Source of the DNA: Modestobacter sp. VKM Ac-2984
GTDB taxonomy: Bacteria; Actinomycetota; Actinomycetes; Mycobacteriales; Geodermatophilaceae
NCBI RefSeq assembly: GCF_026967985.1
Contig: NZ_JAPVBJ010000010.1
Span: forward strand, 124,001-188,000
Length of the DNA stretch: 64,000 nt
Reading direction: 5' to 3'
Shown here piece after piece: positions 26,032 to 36,496 of the stretch. Below the pieces are notes generated by a model that searched no databases, had not been told where the DNA came from, and saw nothing but the letters and a program-made list of their open reading frames with translations. The position numbers and the translations under genes were made by a program. How positions within the stretch are numbered: position 1 is the first letter of the stretch; each line of letters begins with the position of its first letter.

Positions 26032-28094
26032 GCCCGCTGCCCGGCGGCGGGGTGGACCCGGCCGATCTCGGCCGTCTCGCCGGCGTCCGCCCCGTGCACC
26101 GGTGACGGCGGTGCGCCCGTGGCCACCGCCGGCTCCACCTCGACGGCGTCCTCGGCGACCACGTCGGGCGAGGCCCCGGCGGCCACCGGCTCGGCGACGG
26201 CGGCCAGCACCGCCTCGGCCGTGCGCCGGCCGATGCCGGGGACCGCCGTGAGCTCCTCGACCGAGGCCGCGCGCAGCCGCTTGAGGGATCCGAACTGCTT
26301 CATCAGAGCCTTCCGCCGGGTGTCGCCGAGCCCCGGGACGTCGTCCAGGAGCGAGACCAACATGGTGCTGGATCGCTTCTGCCGGTGGTAGGTGATCGCG
26401 AACCGGTGCGCCTCGTCGCGCACCCGCTGCAACAGGTAGAGGGCCTCGGAGGTGCGCGGCAGGATGACCGGGTCGGGGTCGTCGGGCAGCCAGACCTCCT
26501 CCATCCGCTTGGCCAGACCGCAGACGGCGACGTCGACGATGCCCAGCTCCGCCAGCGAGCGGCTGGCTGCGGCCACCTGCGGGGCGCCGCCGTCGACCAC
26601 CAGCAGGTTGGGCGGGTAGGCGAACCGGCGGGGCCGGCCCTCCTCGGCGGCGACGCCCTGCTCGTCCCGGCGGTCCTGCTCCTCCTTGAGGTGCCGGGCG
26701 AAGCGGCGTCGCACGACCTCGGCCATCGCCGCGGTGTCGTCGGTGCCCTGGGCGACGGAGAACCGCCGGTAGTCGGACTTCTTGGCCATGCCGTCCTCGA
26801 AGACGACCATGCTGGCCACGACGTTCGTGCCCTGCACGTGTGAGACGTCGATGCACTCGATCCGCAGTGGCGCCTCGGGCAGGTCCAGCGCCTCCTGGAT
26901 CTCCGACAGCGCCAGCGACCGGGCGGTGAGGTCGCTGGCCCGCTTCACCCGGTGCCGGGCGAAGGACTCCTTCGCGTTGCGCTCGACGGTCTCCATCAGG
27001 CTGCGCTTGTCCCCCCGCTGCGGGACGCGCAGCGACACCCGGGAGCCGCGCAGCTCGCTGAGCAGCTCGGCGTAGACCTCGGCGTCGTCGGGCAGCTCGG
27101 GCACGAGCACCTCCCGGGGGACGACCTCTCCCACCTCCCCCGTGCCGGTCTCCTCGTCCACCCCGCCGTAGACCTGCAGCAGGAACTGCTCGACGAGCTG
27201 GCCGGTGGTGACGTCCTCGACCTTGTCGATGATCCAGCCGCGCTGCCCGCGCACCCGGCCACCGCGGACGTGGAAGACCTGGACGGCGGCCTCCAGCTCG
27301 TCCTGGGCGAAGGCGACGACGTCGGCGTCGGTGCCGTCACCGAGGACGACGGCCTGCTTCTCCAGCGCCCGGCGCAGCGCGCCGAGGTCGTCGCGCAGCC
27401 GCGCGGCCCGCTCGTAGTTCATCTCCTCGGCGGCCTCGGTCATCTGCCGCTCGAGCCGGCGGATCATCTGCTCGGTGCGACCGCCCATGAAGTCGCAGAA
27501 GTCGTCGACGATCTCCCGGTGCTCCTCGGCGCTGACCCGGCCGACGCAGGGCGCCGCGCACTTGCCGATGTAGCCGAGCAGGCACGGCCGGCCGATCTGC
27601 GCCGCCCGCTTGAAGACGCCGTTGGAGCAGGTGCGGGCCGGGAAGACGCGGGTGAGCGTGTCGACCGTCTCGCGGATCGCCCAGGCGTGCGCGTAGGGAC
27701 CGAAGTACCGCACGCCCTTGCGCTTGGGGCCGCGCATGACCTGCAGCCGCGGGTACTCCTCGTTGAGCGTCACGGCGAGGCTGGGATAGCTCTTGTCGTC
27801 CCGGTACCGGACGTTGAACCGCGGGTCGAACTCCTTGATCCAGTTGTACTCGAGCTGGAGGGCCTCGACCTCGGTGCCGACGACGGTCCACTCCACGCTG
27901 GCGGCGGTGGTGACCATCTGCCGGGTGCGCGGGTGCAGCCCCCAGACGTCGGCGAAGTAGCTGTTCAGCCGCTGGCGGAGGCTCTTGGCCTTGCCGACGT
28001 AGACGACCCGGCCGGCCGGGTCGCGGAACTTGTAGACCCCGGGGCTCTCCGGGATGCTGCCGACCGCTGGGCGGTACGTGGACGGGTCGGGCAT
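26028..28094 (-). CDS. uvrC: UvrC, excinuclease ABC subunit C
   Basis: UvrC makes both incisions in nucleotide excision repair after recruitment by UvrB. The 688-residue protein has the GIY-YIG domain (about 13-95, [22 protein letters not shown]), a UVR domain (about 205-240) that binds UvrB, the RNase H-like endonuclease domain ([24 protein letters not shown]) and tandem HhH motifs ([32 protein letters not shown]). A non-conserved 60-residue tail follows. A TAACCT box six bases before ATG 28094 suggests a leaderless transcript. It is the first gene of uvrC-rapZ-yvcK-whiA. Confidence 0.97.
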   Translation of the reverse strand: MPDPSTYRPAVGSIPESPGVYKFRDPAGRVVYVGKAKSLRQRLNSYFADVWGLHPRTRQMVTTAASVEWTVVGTEVEALQLEYNWIKEFDPRFNVRYRDDKSYPSLAVTLNEEYPRLQVMRGPKRKGVRYFGPYAHAWAIRETVDTLTRVFPARTCSNGVFKRAAQIGRPCLLGYIGKCAAPCVGRVSAEEHREIVDDFCDFMGGRTEQMIRRLERQMTEAAEEMNYERAARLRDDLGALRRALEKQAVVLGDGTDADVVAFAQDELEAAVQVFHVRGGRVRGQRGWIIDKVEDVTTGQLVEQFLLQVYGGVDEETGTGEVGEVVPREVLVPELPDDAEVYAELLSELRGSRVSLRVPQRGDKRSLMETVERNAKESFARHRVKRASDLTARSLALSEIQEALDLPEAPLRIECIDVSHVQGTNVVASMVVFEDGMAKKSDYRRFSVAQGTDDTAAMAEVVRRRFARHLKEEQDRRDEQGVAAEEGRPRRFAYPPNLLVVDGGAPQVAAASRSLAELGIVDVAVCGLAKRMEEVWLPDDPDPVILPRTSEALYLLQRVRDEAHRFAITYHRQKRSSTMLVSLLDDVPGLGDTRRKALMKQFGSLKRLRAASVEELTAVPGIGRRTAEAVLAAVAEPVAAGASPDVVAEDAVEVEPAVATGAPPSPVHGADAGETAEIGRVHPAAGQRA

Positions 28095-28100
28095 GCACCC

Positions 28101-28106
28101 AGGTTA
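28101..28106 (-). promoter_or_regulatory. Leaderless -10 box of the uvrC operon
   Basis: TAACCT on the minus strand fits TANNNT and is 6 nt from the uvrC ATG, with no Shine-Dalgarno in between. I could not identify a LexA box around it. Confidence 0.55.
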
Positions 28107-28239
28107 GGTCTGCCCACCGACAACCCGTCGCCCGCTCCCGGCAGCCCCCCGGTGGGCGACGCAGCCGGACGGCCGAGAGGATGGGGACGGCGGCCTGAGC
28201 AGCGGGTGCCCACCGGGTCCTGACAGTGAGAGGTCTCCC

Positions 28240-29505
28240 GTGATCCCGTCCCTGACCGTGCCCGACAGCAGCCTGGCGCTGCTCCGCGAGGGCTACACGT
28301 TCATCTCCCGGCGCTGCGACCGACTCGGCTCCGACGCCTTCCGGACCCGCCTGTTGCTGCAGCCGGCGGTCTGCCTGCGCGGCGCCGAGGCGGCCGAGCT
28401 CTTCTACAGCGGCGAGCGGTTCGACCGCACCAACGCGTTCCCGCCGTCGATCGGGCACCTGCTCCAGGACCTGGGCAGCGTGCAGACGCTGGAGGGCGAT
28501 GCCCACCGGCACCGCAAGGACATGTTCCTGACCGTGCTCCAGGGCACCGGCAGCGACGCGGTCACCGAGGCGCTGGCCCAGGAGTGGCGTCGCGCCGTCC
28601 CGCGGTGGCAGCAGGCCGGCCACGTGGTGCTCCACCCGGCGGTCAACGAGGTGCTCACCCGGGCGGCGACCCGGTGGGCCGGGGTGCCGATGAGCGAGCG
28701 CGACGTGCGGCTGCGCACCCGTGAGCTCGCGGCCATGGTCGACCAGGCCGGCACCGTGGGCCCGCGGAACTGGTGGGCCCACGCCCTGCGCAACCGGTCG
28801 GAGCTGTGGGCCCAGGGGTTGGTGACCCGGGTGCGCAGCGGTGACCTGGAGGTGCCCGCCGGCAGCGCACTGTCCGTGATCGCCGGTCACCGGGACACCG
28901 ACGGCGCCCTGCTCACCGTGCCGGCCGCCGGGGTGGAGCTGCTCAACGTGCTGCGCCCGATCGTCGCGGTCAGCCGGTACGTGGTGTTCGCCGTGCTCGC
29001 CCTGCTGCAGCACCCGCACTGGCAGCAGACCTTCGCTGCGGGCAACGAGACGGACCTGATGGGCTTCGTCGACGAGGTGCGCCGGGTGTACCCGTTCTTC
29101 CCGCTGATCGCCGGCCGGGTGCGCAGGCCCTTCCGCTGGCAGGGGCACGACTTCCCGGTCGGGCTGCGGGTGCTGCTGGACATCTACGGCACCGACCACG
29201 ACGCCCGGCTGTGGCCCGAGCCGGAGGTCTTCCGCCCCGAGCGGTTCCGCGACTGGGTGGGCGACGCGTACACGCTGATCCCGCAAGGCGGCGGGGAGTA
29301 CCGGGACGACCACCGGTGCCCCGGAGAACCGATGACCCGGCTGCTCATCGCCGAGTCGGTACGGCTGCTGACCCGGTCGATGCGGTACGACGTCGGGGTC
29401 CAGGACCTCAGCGTCAGCCTGTCCCAGCTGCCCGCACTGCCGCGGAGCGGGTTCGTCGTGCACGGCGTCCAGCCGGTGGCCCCCGCAGCTGCCGTCACCG
29501 ACTGA
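28240..29505 (+). CDS. CYP152-family cytochrome P450 (H2O2-using fatty-acid peroxygenase)
   Basis: CYP152 enzymes hydroxylate or decarboxylate fatty acids using hydrogen peroxide, without a redox partner. The 421-residue protein has the ExxR motif (E279-R282 in EVRRVYPFFP) and the CYP152 heme loop GGGEYRDDHRCPGE with Cys360 as heme ligand. The I-helix carries an Arg-Pro pair (R239-P240 in NVLRPIVAVSR) in place of the usual acid-alcohol pair; the Arg anchors the fatty-acid carboxylate. Gln82 (SVQTLEGDAHRHRK) occupies the position that is Gln in the hydroxylase P450 BSbeta and His in the decarboxylase OleT. That points to hydroxylation. GTG 28240 has AGAGG about 7 nt upstream. It diverges from uvrC. 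Confidence 0.9.
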   Translation: MIPSLTVPDSSLALLREGYTFISRRCDRLGSDAFRTRLLLQPAVCLRGAEAAELFYSGERFDRTNAFPPSIGHLLQDLGSVQTLEGDAHRHRKDMFLTVLQGTGSDAVTEALAQEWRRAVPRWQQAGHVVLHPAVNEVLTRAATRWAGVPMSERDVRLRTRELAAMVDQAGTVGPRNWWAHALRNRSELWAQGLVTRVRSGDLEVPAGSALSVIAGHRDTDGALLTVPAAGVELLNVLRPIVAVSRYVVFAVLALLQHPHWQQTFAAGNETDLMGFVDEVRRVYPFFPLIAGRVRRPFRWQGHDFPVGLRVLLDIYGTDHDARLWPEPEVFRPERFRDWVGDAYTLIPQGGGEYRDDHRCPGEPMTRLLIAESVRLLTRSMRYDVGVQDLSVSLSQLPALPRSGFVVHGVQPVAPAAAVTD

Positions 29506-29551
29506 CGCGGCCGACCTGCCTGTGGACGACGCCGGCACCACACCGGCCGCG
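29506..29551 (+). terminator. Possible hairpin after the P450 gene
   Basis: An 8-bp perfect outer stem (29506..29513 with 29544..29551) encloses a GTGG/CCAC inner stem and begins directly after the P450 stop. In such G+C-rich DNA this could be chance. Confidence 0.4.
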
Positions 29552-29597
29552 GCTGCCAGGGTGGCCCTCTCAGCGACGGGCGACGGACGGGACGGGC

Positions 29598-30158
29598 ATG
29601 CGCGGGACGGCGAGCAGTGAACGGGACGGCGTGGTGGTCACCGACCGCTGGGGCGGGAGCTGGCGGGTCCGCTGCCATCGCGCGGGGGTGTTGCCGGCCC
29701 CCGTGGCCCGGCCGGACGCCGCCGCGCTCGAGCGGCTGCTGCTGCCCTGGGGCACGCCCACGGGCTCACCCCCACCTCCGCCCCGGGCCAGCTGGGTGCT
29801 GGGGCGGTCGGCTCGCTGGCAGGGCTGGGCCGCTCCCGGCGCCGGTGTGGACCCGTGGCGGGAGGAGGCCTCCGCCCTCCGCGCCATCGCGTCGACGGCC
29901 GGGATCGGTTCGGTCGCCGCCTTCGTCCTGCTGCTGCGCGGTCGCCGCATCGCGCACCTGGCGGCGGCGGAACGGACGCACCCGTGGCTGGTGGAGTTCA
30001 CGGCCTGCGCCGGGCCCACGCGGTCGGCGGTCTGGCTGGTCGAGGGGCCCGATGCGGCGCAGGCGGCTGTGGGCGAGGTGACCGGCGCAGTCCAGGCCGG
30101 GCGGCCACCCGCGCCGGCCGGCGGTCGGCTGCTCGACGTGCAGGACCGTCGCCGCTGA
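29598..30158 (+). CDS. Hypothetical protein
   Basis: This is a 186-residue protein that I do not recognise. It begins MRGTASSERDGVVVTDRWGG and contains a Pro-rich run near residues 55-60, hydrophobic stretches such as GSVAAFVLLLRGRRIAHLA, and no signal peptide or known motif. ATG 29598 has only a weak purine-rich stretch upstream. The reading frame looks more protein-like than the opposite strand, which gives Arg/Ser/Ala-rich sequence. It follows the P450 on the same strand after 92 bp and converges with the hydrolase gene. A link to the P450 is possible but unsupported. Confidence 0.5.
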   Translation: MRGTASSERDGVVVTDRWGGSWRVRCHRAGVLPAPVARPDAAALERLLLPWGTPTGSPPPPPRASWVLGRSARWQGWAAPGAGVDPWREEASALRAIASTAGIGSVAAFVLLLRGRRIAHLAAAERTHPWLVEFTACAGPTRSAVWLVEGPDAAQAAVGEVTGAVQAGRPPAPAGGRLLDVQDRRR

Positions 30159-30229
30159 ACCGTGGCCAGCTGGGGACCAGCGCACCGACGGTGTGGCCCC
30201 CGCCGGCCGGACGGCAGCGAGCTGCACTG

Positions 30230-31150
30230 TCAGGCGCCGAGGCGAGCCTCGAGCCAGCCGAGCAGGTCGGCGACGACCTCGTCGCGGTTGGTCTCGTTGA
30301 AGACCTCGTGCCGAGCCTCGGGGTAGACCCGCTGCTCGACGGGCAGCCCCCGCTCCCGGAGCAGCCCGGCGAGCGCGGTGACCTGGCCGGCGTCCCGGCC
30401 GCCGACCGGGTCGTGCTGCCCGGACAGCAGCAGCACCGGGAGCCCCTCCGGCAGCGCGGCGACCGCCTCGGGGCTGGCCGCGCGGACCGACATGCCGAAG
30501 ACCCCGGCCGCGTAGCCGTGGGTCAGCGGGACCTGGTCGCCGGCGAGCGGGTCGGCCAGGTAGGCGTCGACCTCGGCCGGGTCACGGGACAGCCAGTCGT
30601 AGGGGGTGCGGGCGGGCTCGAACGGCTCGTTGAAGGCGCCGAGCGCGTCCAGCGGCTGGTCGCCCAGCCCGGCGGCCACGGCACCTTCCAGGGCGGAGAC
30701 GGTGTCGGCCAGCTCCGGCGACACCCCGATCGGCCCGGACAGCACCAGGCCGCTCAGCTGGGCGCCGTCCCGCTGTGCGCTGGCCAGCGCGATGACCGAG
30801 CCCATCGAGTGGCCCAGCAGCACCCGGAGCACGCCTGGGTGCCCCTCGGCGGCGACCCGGTGCAGGGCCTCGACGTCGTCGAGTGCCCCGTCGGCACCGG
30901 GCGCGCCGAACCGGCCGGGGCCGGTGGCCTCGGCGGTGCGGCCGTGCCCGCGCAGGTCCATCGCGTAGACGGCCAGGCCCCGCTCGGTCAGCGCACCGGC
31001 CAGCCGCTCGTAGCGGCCGGAGTGCTCGGAGGCGCCGTGGACGACCTGCACGGTGCCGCGCACCTCGCCGGCGGGCAGCCACCGCCGGTAGGTGACGGCC
31101 ACCCCGTCGGGGCGTGGGAGCTCGGACAGGTCGCCGGACGTCGTCGTCAC
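30230..31150 (-). CDS. Alpha/beta hydrolase, monoacylglycerol lipase-like
   Basis: The 306-residue serine hydrolase is of the lysophospholipase/Hydrolase_4 type. It has the oxyanion region VVHGASEHSGRYERLA, the LRGHGRT turn typical of monoacylglycerol lipases, the nucleophile elbow GHSMG (Ser115), an acid in LSGQHDPVGG and a C-terminal His in YPEARHEVFNE. There is no signal peptide. GTG 31150 has AGAGGA 7 nt upstream, while the longer in-frame extension runs through uvrA. It follows uvrA but is separated from it by a perfect 28-bp palindrome. Confidence 0.88.
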   Translation of the reverse strand: MTTTSGDLSELPRPDGVAVTYRRWLPAGEVRGTVQVVHGASEHSGRYERLAGALTERGLAVYAMDLRGHGRTAEATGPGRFGAPGADGALDDVEALHRVAAEGHPGVLRVLLGHSMGSVIALASAQRDGAQLSGLVLSGPIGVSPELADTVSALEGAVAAGLGDQPLDALGAFNEPFEPARTPYDWLSRDPAEVDAYLADPLAGDQVPLTHGYAAGVFGMSVRAASPEAVAALPEGLPVLLLSGQHDPVGGRDAGQVTALAGLLRERGLPVEQRVYPEARHEVFNETNRDEVVADLLGWLEARLGA

Positions 31151-31173
31151 GGTGGTTCCTCTCGGTCGGGAGC

Positions 31174-31201
31174 GCGCGGGGCGGCTGCAGCCGCCCCGCG
31201 C
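31174..31201 (-). terminator. Palindromic terminator after uvrA
   Basis: A perfect 28-bp palindrome (14-bp arms, centre CTGCAG) begins 5 nt after the uvrA stop and just before the hydrolase gene. Confidence 0.8.
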
Positions 31202-31206
31202 ACCCG

Positions 31207-34101
31207 TCAGCTGGCCTTCTTCCGGGTCTTCTTCTTGACGCCGGAGGCCGCCGCGGCGACAGCCTCCGGGTCGAGGATCTTCGCCAGGAACCGGCCGGTG
31301 TGGCTCTCCGGGACCGACGCGACGAGCTCCGGCGGCCCCTCGGCGACGACCATGCCGCCGCGGAACCCGCCTTCCGGGCCCATGTCGATCAGCCAGTCGG
31401 CGCTCTTGATCACGTCGAGGTTGTGCTCGATGACGATGACCGAGTTGCCCTTGTCGACCAGGCCCTGGATCACCTGCAGCAGCTTGTTGATGTCCTCGAA
31501 GTGCAGCCCGGTGGTGGGCTCGTCGAGGACGTAGATCGTGCGGCCGTTGGAGCGCTTCTGCAGCTCGCTGGCGAGCTTGACCCGCTGCGCCTCGCCACCG
31601 GACAGCGTCGTCGCCGGCTGGCCGAGCCGGACGTAGCCCAGGCCGACGTCGGTGAGGGTGCGCATGTACCGGGCGATGGCAGGGATCGCGGCGAAGAAGT
31701 CGGCGGCCTCCTCGATCGGCATGTCCAACACCTCGGCGACCGTCTTGCCCTTGTAGTGCACCTCGAGGGTCTCCCGGTTGAACCGGGCGCCCTTGCAGAC
31801 CTCGCAGGGCACGTAGACGTCGGGCAGGAAGTTCATCTCGATCTTCAGCGTGCCGTCGCCGGAGCACGCCTCGCACCGGCCGCCCTTGACGTTGAAGGAG
31901 AACCGGCCGGGCTGGTAGCCGCGGACCTTCGCCTCCGAGGTGCTGGCGAACAGCTTGCGGACGTGGTCCCAGACCCCGGTGTAGGTGGCCGGGTTGGACC
32001 GCGGGGTGCGGCCGATCGGCGACTGGTCGACGCCGACGACCTTGTCCAGCTGGTCCAGGCCGGTGATGGTGCGGTGCCGGCCGGGGACCATCCGCGCACG
32101 GTTGAGCTCGTTGGCCAAGGTCGTGTAGAGGATGTCGTTGACCAGGCTGGACTTGCCCGAGCCGGAGACGCCGGTGACGGCGACCATCATGCCCAGCGGG
32201 AAGGCCACGTCGATGCCGCGCAGGGTGTTCTCCCGGGCGCCCTTGACGACCAGCTCCCGGCCCGGCGTCCGCTCCCGCCGGATCGTCGGGATGGTGATCT
32301 CCCGGCGGCCGGACAGGTACTGGCCGGTGATCGACCGCTCGCTGGCGAGGAGGTCCTCATAGGTGCCGCTGACCACGACCTCGCCACCGTGCTCGCCGGC
32401 GCCGGGACCGATGTCGACGATCCAGTCGGCCTGCTTGATGGTGTCCTCGTCGTGCTCGACGACGATCAGCGTGTTGCCCATGTCGCGCAGCCGGACCAGC
32501 GTCTCGATCAGCCGGACGTTGTCGCGCTGGTGCAGCCCGATCGAGGGCTCGTCGAGCACGTAGAGGACGCCGACCAGCCCGGAGCCGATCTGGGTGGCCA
32601 GCCGGATGCGCTGCGCCTCCCCACCGGCCAGCGTGGCGGCCGGACGGTCCAGGGACAGGTAGTCGAGACCGACGGAGACGAGGAAGGACAGCCGGGCCTG
32701 GATCTCTCGGAGCACCTGGACGGCGATCGCCCGCTCGCGCTCGCCGAGCTCCAGGGCGTTGAGCCACTCGGAGGCCTCGCCGATGGACAGCCCGGTGACC
32801 TCGGCGATCGACCGGCCGTTCATCTTGACGGCGAGGATCTCCGGCTTGAGCCGGGTGCCGTGGCAGACGGGGCAGGGCACGTCCCGCATGTAGCCCTCGT
32901 ACTTGTCCTTCATGAACTCGCTGTCGGTGTCCTCGTGGCGGCGCTCCAGGAAGGGCAGCACGCCTTCGAAGGCGGCGTAGTAGCTGCGCTCGCGGCCGTA
33001 GCGGTTCTTGTAGCGGACGTGCACCTGGTCCGGGGAACCGTGCAGCACCGCCTTCTGCACCTTGGCCGGCAGCTCCTCCCAGGGCGTGTTCATGGAGAAG
33101 CCGATCATGTCGGCGAGCCCGCCGAGCAGCCGCTGGAAGTACTCGTTGCTCATCGAGCCGGCCCACGGGGCGATGGCACCCTCACCGAGGCTCTTGCCCG
33201 GGTCGGGGACCACGAGGTCGGGGTCGACCTCCTTGCGGGTGCCGATGCCGGTGCACTCGGGGCAGGCGCCGAAGGGCGAGTTGAAGGAGAACGACCGGGG
33301 CTCCAGCGCCTCGAAGGACAGCCCGTCGTCGATGCAGGCCAGGTGCTCGGAGAAGGTGCGCTCACGGTGCAGGTCGTCCTCGGGGAGGTCCACGAAGTCG
33401 AGCACCACCAGGCCACCGGCGAGGCCGAGTGCGGTCTCGACCGAGTCGGTCAGCCGTCGCTTGGCGTTCTCCTTGACCGTCAGCCGGTCGACGATCACCT
33501 CGATCGTGTGCTTCTCCTGCTTCTTGAGCTTCGCCGGCTCGGTCAGCGGGTGGATGGTGCCGTCGACCCGGACCCGGGAGAAACCCTGGGTCTGCAGCGA
33601 GCTGAACAGGTCGACGTACTCGCCCTTGCGCGCCCGCACGACGGGGGCGAGCACCTGGAACCGGGTGCCCTCCTCCATGGCGAGCACCTGGTCGACGATC
33701 TGCTGGGGCGTCTGGCGGGAGATCGGCTTGCCGCAGTTGGGGCAGTGCGGCTGACCGGCCCGGGCGTAGAGCAGGCGGAGGTAGTCGTAGACCTCGGTGA
33801 TCGTGCCGACCGTGGACCGCGGGTTGCGGTTCGTGGACTTCTGGTCGATCGACACCGCCGGGGAGAGGCCCTCGATGAAGTCGACGTCGGGCTTGTCCAT
33901 CTGGCCCAGGAACTGGCGCGCGTAGGCGGACAGCGACTCCACGTACCGGCGCTGGCCCTCGGCGAAGATCGTGTCGAAGGCAAGGCTCGACTTGCCCGAG
34001 CCGGAGAGCCCCGTGAACACGATCATCGCGTCGCGGGGCAGGTCGAGGTGGACGTCCTTGAGGTTGTGCTCTCGGGCGCCGCGGACGACGAGCCGGTCCA
34101 T
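31207..34101 (-). CDS. uvrA: UvrA, excinuclease ABC subunit A
   Basis: UvrA is the damage-recognition ATPase that loads UvrB. From ATG 34101 (AGGG 5 nt upstream) it has 964 residues. It has two ABC ATPase modules: Walker [10 protein letters not shown] in the first and GVSGSGKSS in the second. Signature motifs are [19 protein letters not shown] and [19 protein letters not shown]. Zinc-binding cysteines occur in [24 protein letters not shown] and CEACSGDG. The C terminus is a Lys-rich tail. uvrB and uvrC are also in this window but at separate loci. I did not find a LexA box in the 185 bp upstream. Confidence 0.97.
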   Translation of the reverse strand: MDRLVVRGAREHNLKDVHLDLPRDAMIVFTGLSGSGKSSLAFDTIFAEGQRRYVESLSAYARQFLGQMDKPDVDFIEGLSPAVSIDQKSTNRNPRSTVGTITEVYDYLRLLYARAGQPHCPNCGKPISRQTPQQIVDQVLAMEEGTRFQVLAPVVRARKGEYVDLFSSLQTQGFSRVRVDGTIHPLTEPAKLKKQEKHTIEVIVDRLTVKENAKRRLTDSVETALGLAGGLVVLDFVDLPEDDLHRERTFSEHLACIDDGLSFEALEPRSFSFNSPFGACPECTGIGTRKEVDPDLVVPDPGKSLGEGAIAPWAGSMSNEYFQRLLGGLADMIGFSMNTPWEELPAKVQKAVLHGSPDQVHVRYKNRYGRERSYYAAFEGVLPFLERRHEDTDSEFMKDKYEGYMRDVPCPVCHGTRLKPEILAVKMNGRSIAEVTGLSIGEASEWLNALELGERERAIAVQVLREIQARLSFLVSVGLDYLSLDRPAATLAGGEAQRIRLATQIGSGLVGVLYVLDEPSIGLHQRDNVRLIETLVRLRDMGNTLIVVEHDEDTIKQADWIVDIGPGAGEHGGEVVVSGTYEDLLASERSITGQYLSGRREITIPTIRRERTPGRELVVKGARENTLRGIDVAFPLGMMVAVTGVSGSGKSSLVNDILYTTLANELNRARMVPGRHRTITGLDQLDKVVGVDQSPIGRTPRSNPATYTGVWDHVRKLFASTSEAKVRGYQPGRFSFNVKGGRCEACSGDGTLKIEMNFLPDVYVPCEVCKGARFNRETLEVHYKGKTVAEVLDMPIEEAADFFAAIPAIARYMRTLTDVGLGYVRLGQPATTLSGGEAQRVKLASELQKRSNGRTIYVLDEPTTGLHFEDINKLLQVIQGLVDKGNSVIVIEHNLDVIKSADWLIDMGPEGGFRGGMVVAEGPPELVASVPESHTGRFLAKILDPEAVAAAASGVKKKTRKKAS

Positions 34102-34286
34102 GTGATCCCTGTCGGTCGCAGTGGTTCGGTGCTGGTCCGGTCGCGGGGCGGCGGGGACCAGTGGTGCAGTGCGGAGCTCGAGGCCGGTGAGGTGCATCGC
34201 CCAGTGGAACGGTGGCCCGACAGGCGGGCTTCCCGGCGCGGGTGTCGGCTGGGTCTCCCCCGCCCGCGCTGGGCGACGATGCCCGG

Positions 34287-35741
34287 TCAGCCGGCGGGGC
34301 CGCCGACGCGTCCTGCCGGGGCGAAGACCGGCGCGTGCCGGCGCCAGGGCAGCCGGCCTTCGAGCTCCCCGGCCAGCCAGAGTAGCCGCGTCTCGGCCCC
34401 GGCCGGGCCGACGAACTGGACGGAGGTGGGCAGCCCGTCCCGGCCCGGGCCGGCCGGCAGGACGAGCGCCGGCAGGCCGGCCACGTTCCAGGCCGACGTC
34501 CACGGCGCCCAGCGGGCGTTGGCCGTGATGTTCGCCAGGAAGCCCCGCTCGTGCCACGGCCGGGCGGCCAGCGGCGGACCGGAGACCACCGGGCTGAGCA
34601 GGACGTCGACGTCGGCGAAGTAGTCGGCCATCCGGGCCCGGAACGCCGCCGCCGTCTGCGGGCGGACCAGGCCGGCACGGCGCACCCAGCGGCCTAGCCG
34701 GGCGTGGGTGCGGCTGCGCGGCTCCAGCGCCCGCCGGTCGAGGCCCAGCGCCTCGGCGTCGGCGTCGGCGCCGGCCAGCCACCGGGTGATGGCGCCCAGC
34801 GCCGCAGCGGGCGTGATCACCGGCTCCTTGTCGACCACGACGTGACCGGCGGCGCGCAGCTCGGCGACCACGGCGTCCATCGCCGCGCGGCCGGCGGCGT
34901 CCAGCCGGACGCCGAGCACGGGCGACCGGGTGGAGACGGCGATCCGCAGCGGCCCGGCCGGGGCCGCCGGCGGGACGGGCTCGGTGCCGGCCAGCACGGC
35001 GAAGCCGACGGCCAGGTCGGCGACGGTGGTGGCGAGGACGCCGTTCTCTGCCATCCCCGACCAGCTGTCGGCGCCGATCTGGGCCGGGACCACACCGGAG
35101 CCCGGCTTGAGCGTGACGAGGCCGCAGGCGGCGGCGGGCAGCCGGAGGGAGCCCATGCCGTCGTTCCCCTGGGCCAGCGGCACGACGCTGGCGGCCACGG
35201 CGGCGGCGCTGCCGCCGGAGGAGCCGGCGGCCGAGCGTGCGGTGTCCCAGGGATTGCGGGTGACCGTGCCCGCACCGTCGGTGGCGCAGTAGAGACACAG
35301 CTCCGGCACCCGGGTGATGCCGACCACGACCGCGCCCGCGGCCCGCAGCCGGGCCACCACCGGGTGGTCGGCGGTGGCCGGGACCGGCCGGTGGGCCCGC
35401 GACCCGTCGGTGACCGCCTCGCCGGCGACCGCGACGTTGTCCTTCACCGCGATCGGGACGCCGGCCAGCGGCAGCCGGGCCCGGTCGGGGTGTGCGTCGA
35501 CCACCGCGGCCTCGGTGAGGGCGGCCTCGGTGCGGACCACCCGGAAGGCCCCGATCCGCGCCTCGACGGCGGCCAGGTGCTGCAGATGGGCACGGACCAC
35601 GTCGACGGCGGAGAGCTCTCCCGCGCGGACCCGGGCGGCGAGCTCGGTCGCCGGCAGACCGACGACCCCGTCGAGCACCACCCCGCCGGACCCTGCTCCG
35701 GCCGGCGCAGCGGCGGGCCCGGAACCTGCACTAGCGTCCAT
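34287..35741 (-). CDS. Amidase-signature family enzyme
   Basis: The 484-residue protein belongs to the amidase-signature hydrolases. The catalytic lysine is in [14 protein letters not shown], the cis-Ser in the [15 protein letters not shown] loop and the nucleophile region in [15 protein letters not shown]. Substrates in this family range from indoleacetamide to acylamino acids and cannot be read from sequence; there are no gatB/gatC neighbours, so GatA is unlikely. ATG 35741 is preferred to an upstream GTG at 35765 because a TAGGTT box lies 7 nt before it. It is divergent from the MBL-fold gene. Confidence 0.88.
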   Translation of the reverse strand: MDASAGSGPAAAPAGAGSGGVVLDGVVGLPATELAARVRAGELSAVDVVRAHLQHLAAVEARIGAFRVVRTEAALTEAAVVDAHPDRARLPLAGVPIAVKDNVAVAGEAVTDGSRAHRPVPATADHPVVARLRAAGAVVVGITRVPELCLYCATDGAGTVTRNPWDTARSAAGSSGGSAAAVAASVVPLAQGNDGMGSLRLPAAACGLVTLKPGSGVVPAQIGADSWSGMAENGVLATTVADLAVGFAVLAGTEPVPPAAPAGPLRIAVSTRSPVLGVRLDAAGRAAMDAVVAELRAAGHVVVDKEPVITPAAALGAITRWLAGADADAEALGLDRRALEPRSRTHARLGRWVRRAGLVRPQTAAAFRARMADYFADVDVLLSPVVSGPPLAARPWHERGFLANITANARWAPWTSAWNVAGLPALVLPAGPGRDGLPTSVQFVGPAGAETRLLWLAGELEGRLPWRRHAPVFAPAGRVGGPAG

Positions 35742-35748
35742 GCCGACG

Positions 35749-35754
35749 AACCTA
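35749..35754 (-). promoter_or_regulatory. Leaderless -10 box of the amidase gene
   Basis: TAGGTT on the minus strand fits TANNNT and is 7 nt from ATG 35741, with no ribosome-binding site between. Confidence 0.5.
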
Positions 35755-35788
35755 GACGGCGGCACCGACAGTCCCGGACGGGAGCAGC

Positions 35789-36457
35789 ATGAGCGGGCAG
35801 ACGTACACCGGTGACGTGCAGGTCGGCGGCCCCGCCGACGTCCGGGAGCTCCCCGGGCTGACCATCCGGAAGCTGGCCGTCAGTGAGATGGCGAACAACG
35901 TCTACCTGCTCACCAGCACGGCCACCGGGGAGTCCCTGCTGGTCGACGCCGCGGCCGAGCCGGCGGCGCTGCTGGAGCTGATCGGTGACGCCGACGTCCG
36001 CACGGTCGTGACCACGCACGGGCACTGGGACCACCACCGTGCGCTCCCGGAGGTGGTCCGGGCGACCGGCGCGGAGATCGTCGCGCACCCGGCCGACGCG
36101 GCCGACCTGCCGGTGCCGGTCACCCGGCCGGTGGAGCACGGTGACACCGTCGCCGTCGGCGACCAGACCCTCGAGGTGGTGCACCTGCGCGGGCACACGC
36201 CGGGCAGCATCGCGCTGGTCTGGCGTGGTCCCGAGGGCGCCGGCACGCACGTCTTCACCGGCGACAGCCTGTTCCCCGGCGGCGTGGGCAACACCCAGTC
36301 CGACGTTGCCCGGTTCACCAGCCTGGTCGATGACGTGGAGAGCCGACTGTTCGGTGAGCTGTCCGACGACACCTGGGTCTACCCGGGACACGGGAGCGAC
36401 ACCACGATCGGCGCCGAGCGGCCGGACCTGCCGGAGTGGCGCGCCCGCGGCTGGTGA
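35789..36457 (+). CDS. MBL-fold metallo-hydrolase (glyoxalase II-like)
   Basis: The 222-residue protein has the metallo-beta-lactamase fold. It shows the THGHWDHHRAL metal-binding motif, a further ligand His in LRGHTPGSIAL, the FTGDSLFPGGVG bridging-Asp region and the C-terminal His in VYPGHGSDTT. This arrangement resembles glyoxalase II and related thioesterases. GGGAG precedes ATG 35789. Its last 16 codons and stop are copied almost exactly 493 bp downstream (direct repeat entry). A VOC-family gene follows, so the pair may act in aldehyde or thiol-adduct detoxification, which is inference. Confidence 0.88.
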   Translation: MSGQTYTGDVQVGGPADVRELPGLTIRKLAVSEMANNVYLLTSTATGESLLVDAAAEPAALLELIGDADVRTVVTTHGHWDHHRALPEVVRATGAEIVAHPADAADLPVPVTRPVEHGDTVAVGDQTLEVVHLRGHTPGSIALVWRGPEGAGTHVFTGDSLFPGGVGNTQSDVARFTSLVDDVESRLFGELSDDTWVYPGHGSDTTIGAERPDLPEWRARGW

Positions 36458-36458
36458 C
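36410..36458 (+). repeat. Direct repeat, copy 1 (3' end of the MBL gene)
   Basis: This 49-bp stretch encodes the last residues (AERPDLPEWRARGW) and stop of the MBL-fold protein. It matches 36903..36951 at 48 of 49 positions. The two copies bracket the VOC-family gene. Confidence 0.9.
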
Positions 36459-36482
36459 GGGACGGCGGTCGGCGCCATCGCC

Positions 36483-36496
36483 TACCGTGCCGCACA
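36483..36496 (+). promoter_or_regulatory. Leaderless -10 box of the VOC gene
   Basis: TACCGT at 36483..36488 lies 7 nt before ATG 36496, and there is no Shine-Dalgarno. Confidence 0.5.

Noticed and set aside
27337-29541. 734-codon minus-strand frame across the P450 and uvrC start
   Set aside because: Covers parts of two real genes in wrong frames; no domains.
28240-31150. P450-hypothetical-hydrolase as a small biosynthetic cluster
   Set aside because: The hydrolase is on the opposite strand behind a terminator, and no core biosynthetic enzyme is nearby.
34102-34286. LexA/SOS box upstream of uvrA
   Set aside because: No GAAC-N4-GTTC or similar palindrome found by eye; only isolated half-sites.
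31207-35298. uvrA extended upstream to 1363 codons
   Set aside because: The extension is antisense or out of frame to the amidase and Arg-rich. ATG 34101 with AGGG upstream gives the normal 964-residue UvrA.
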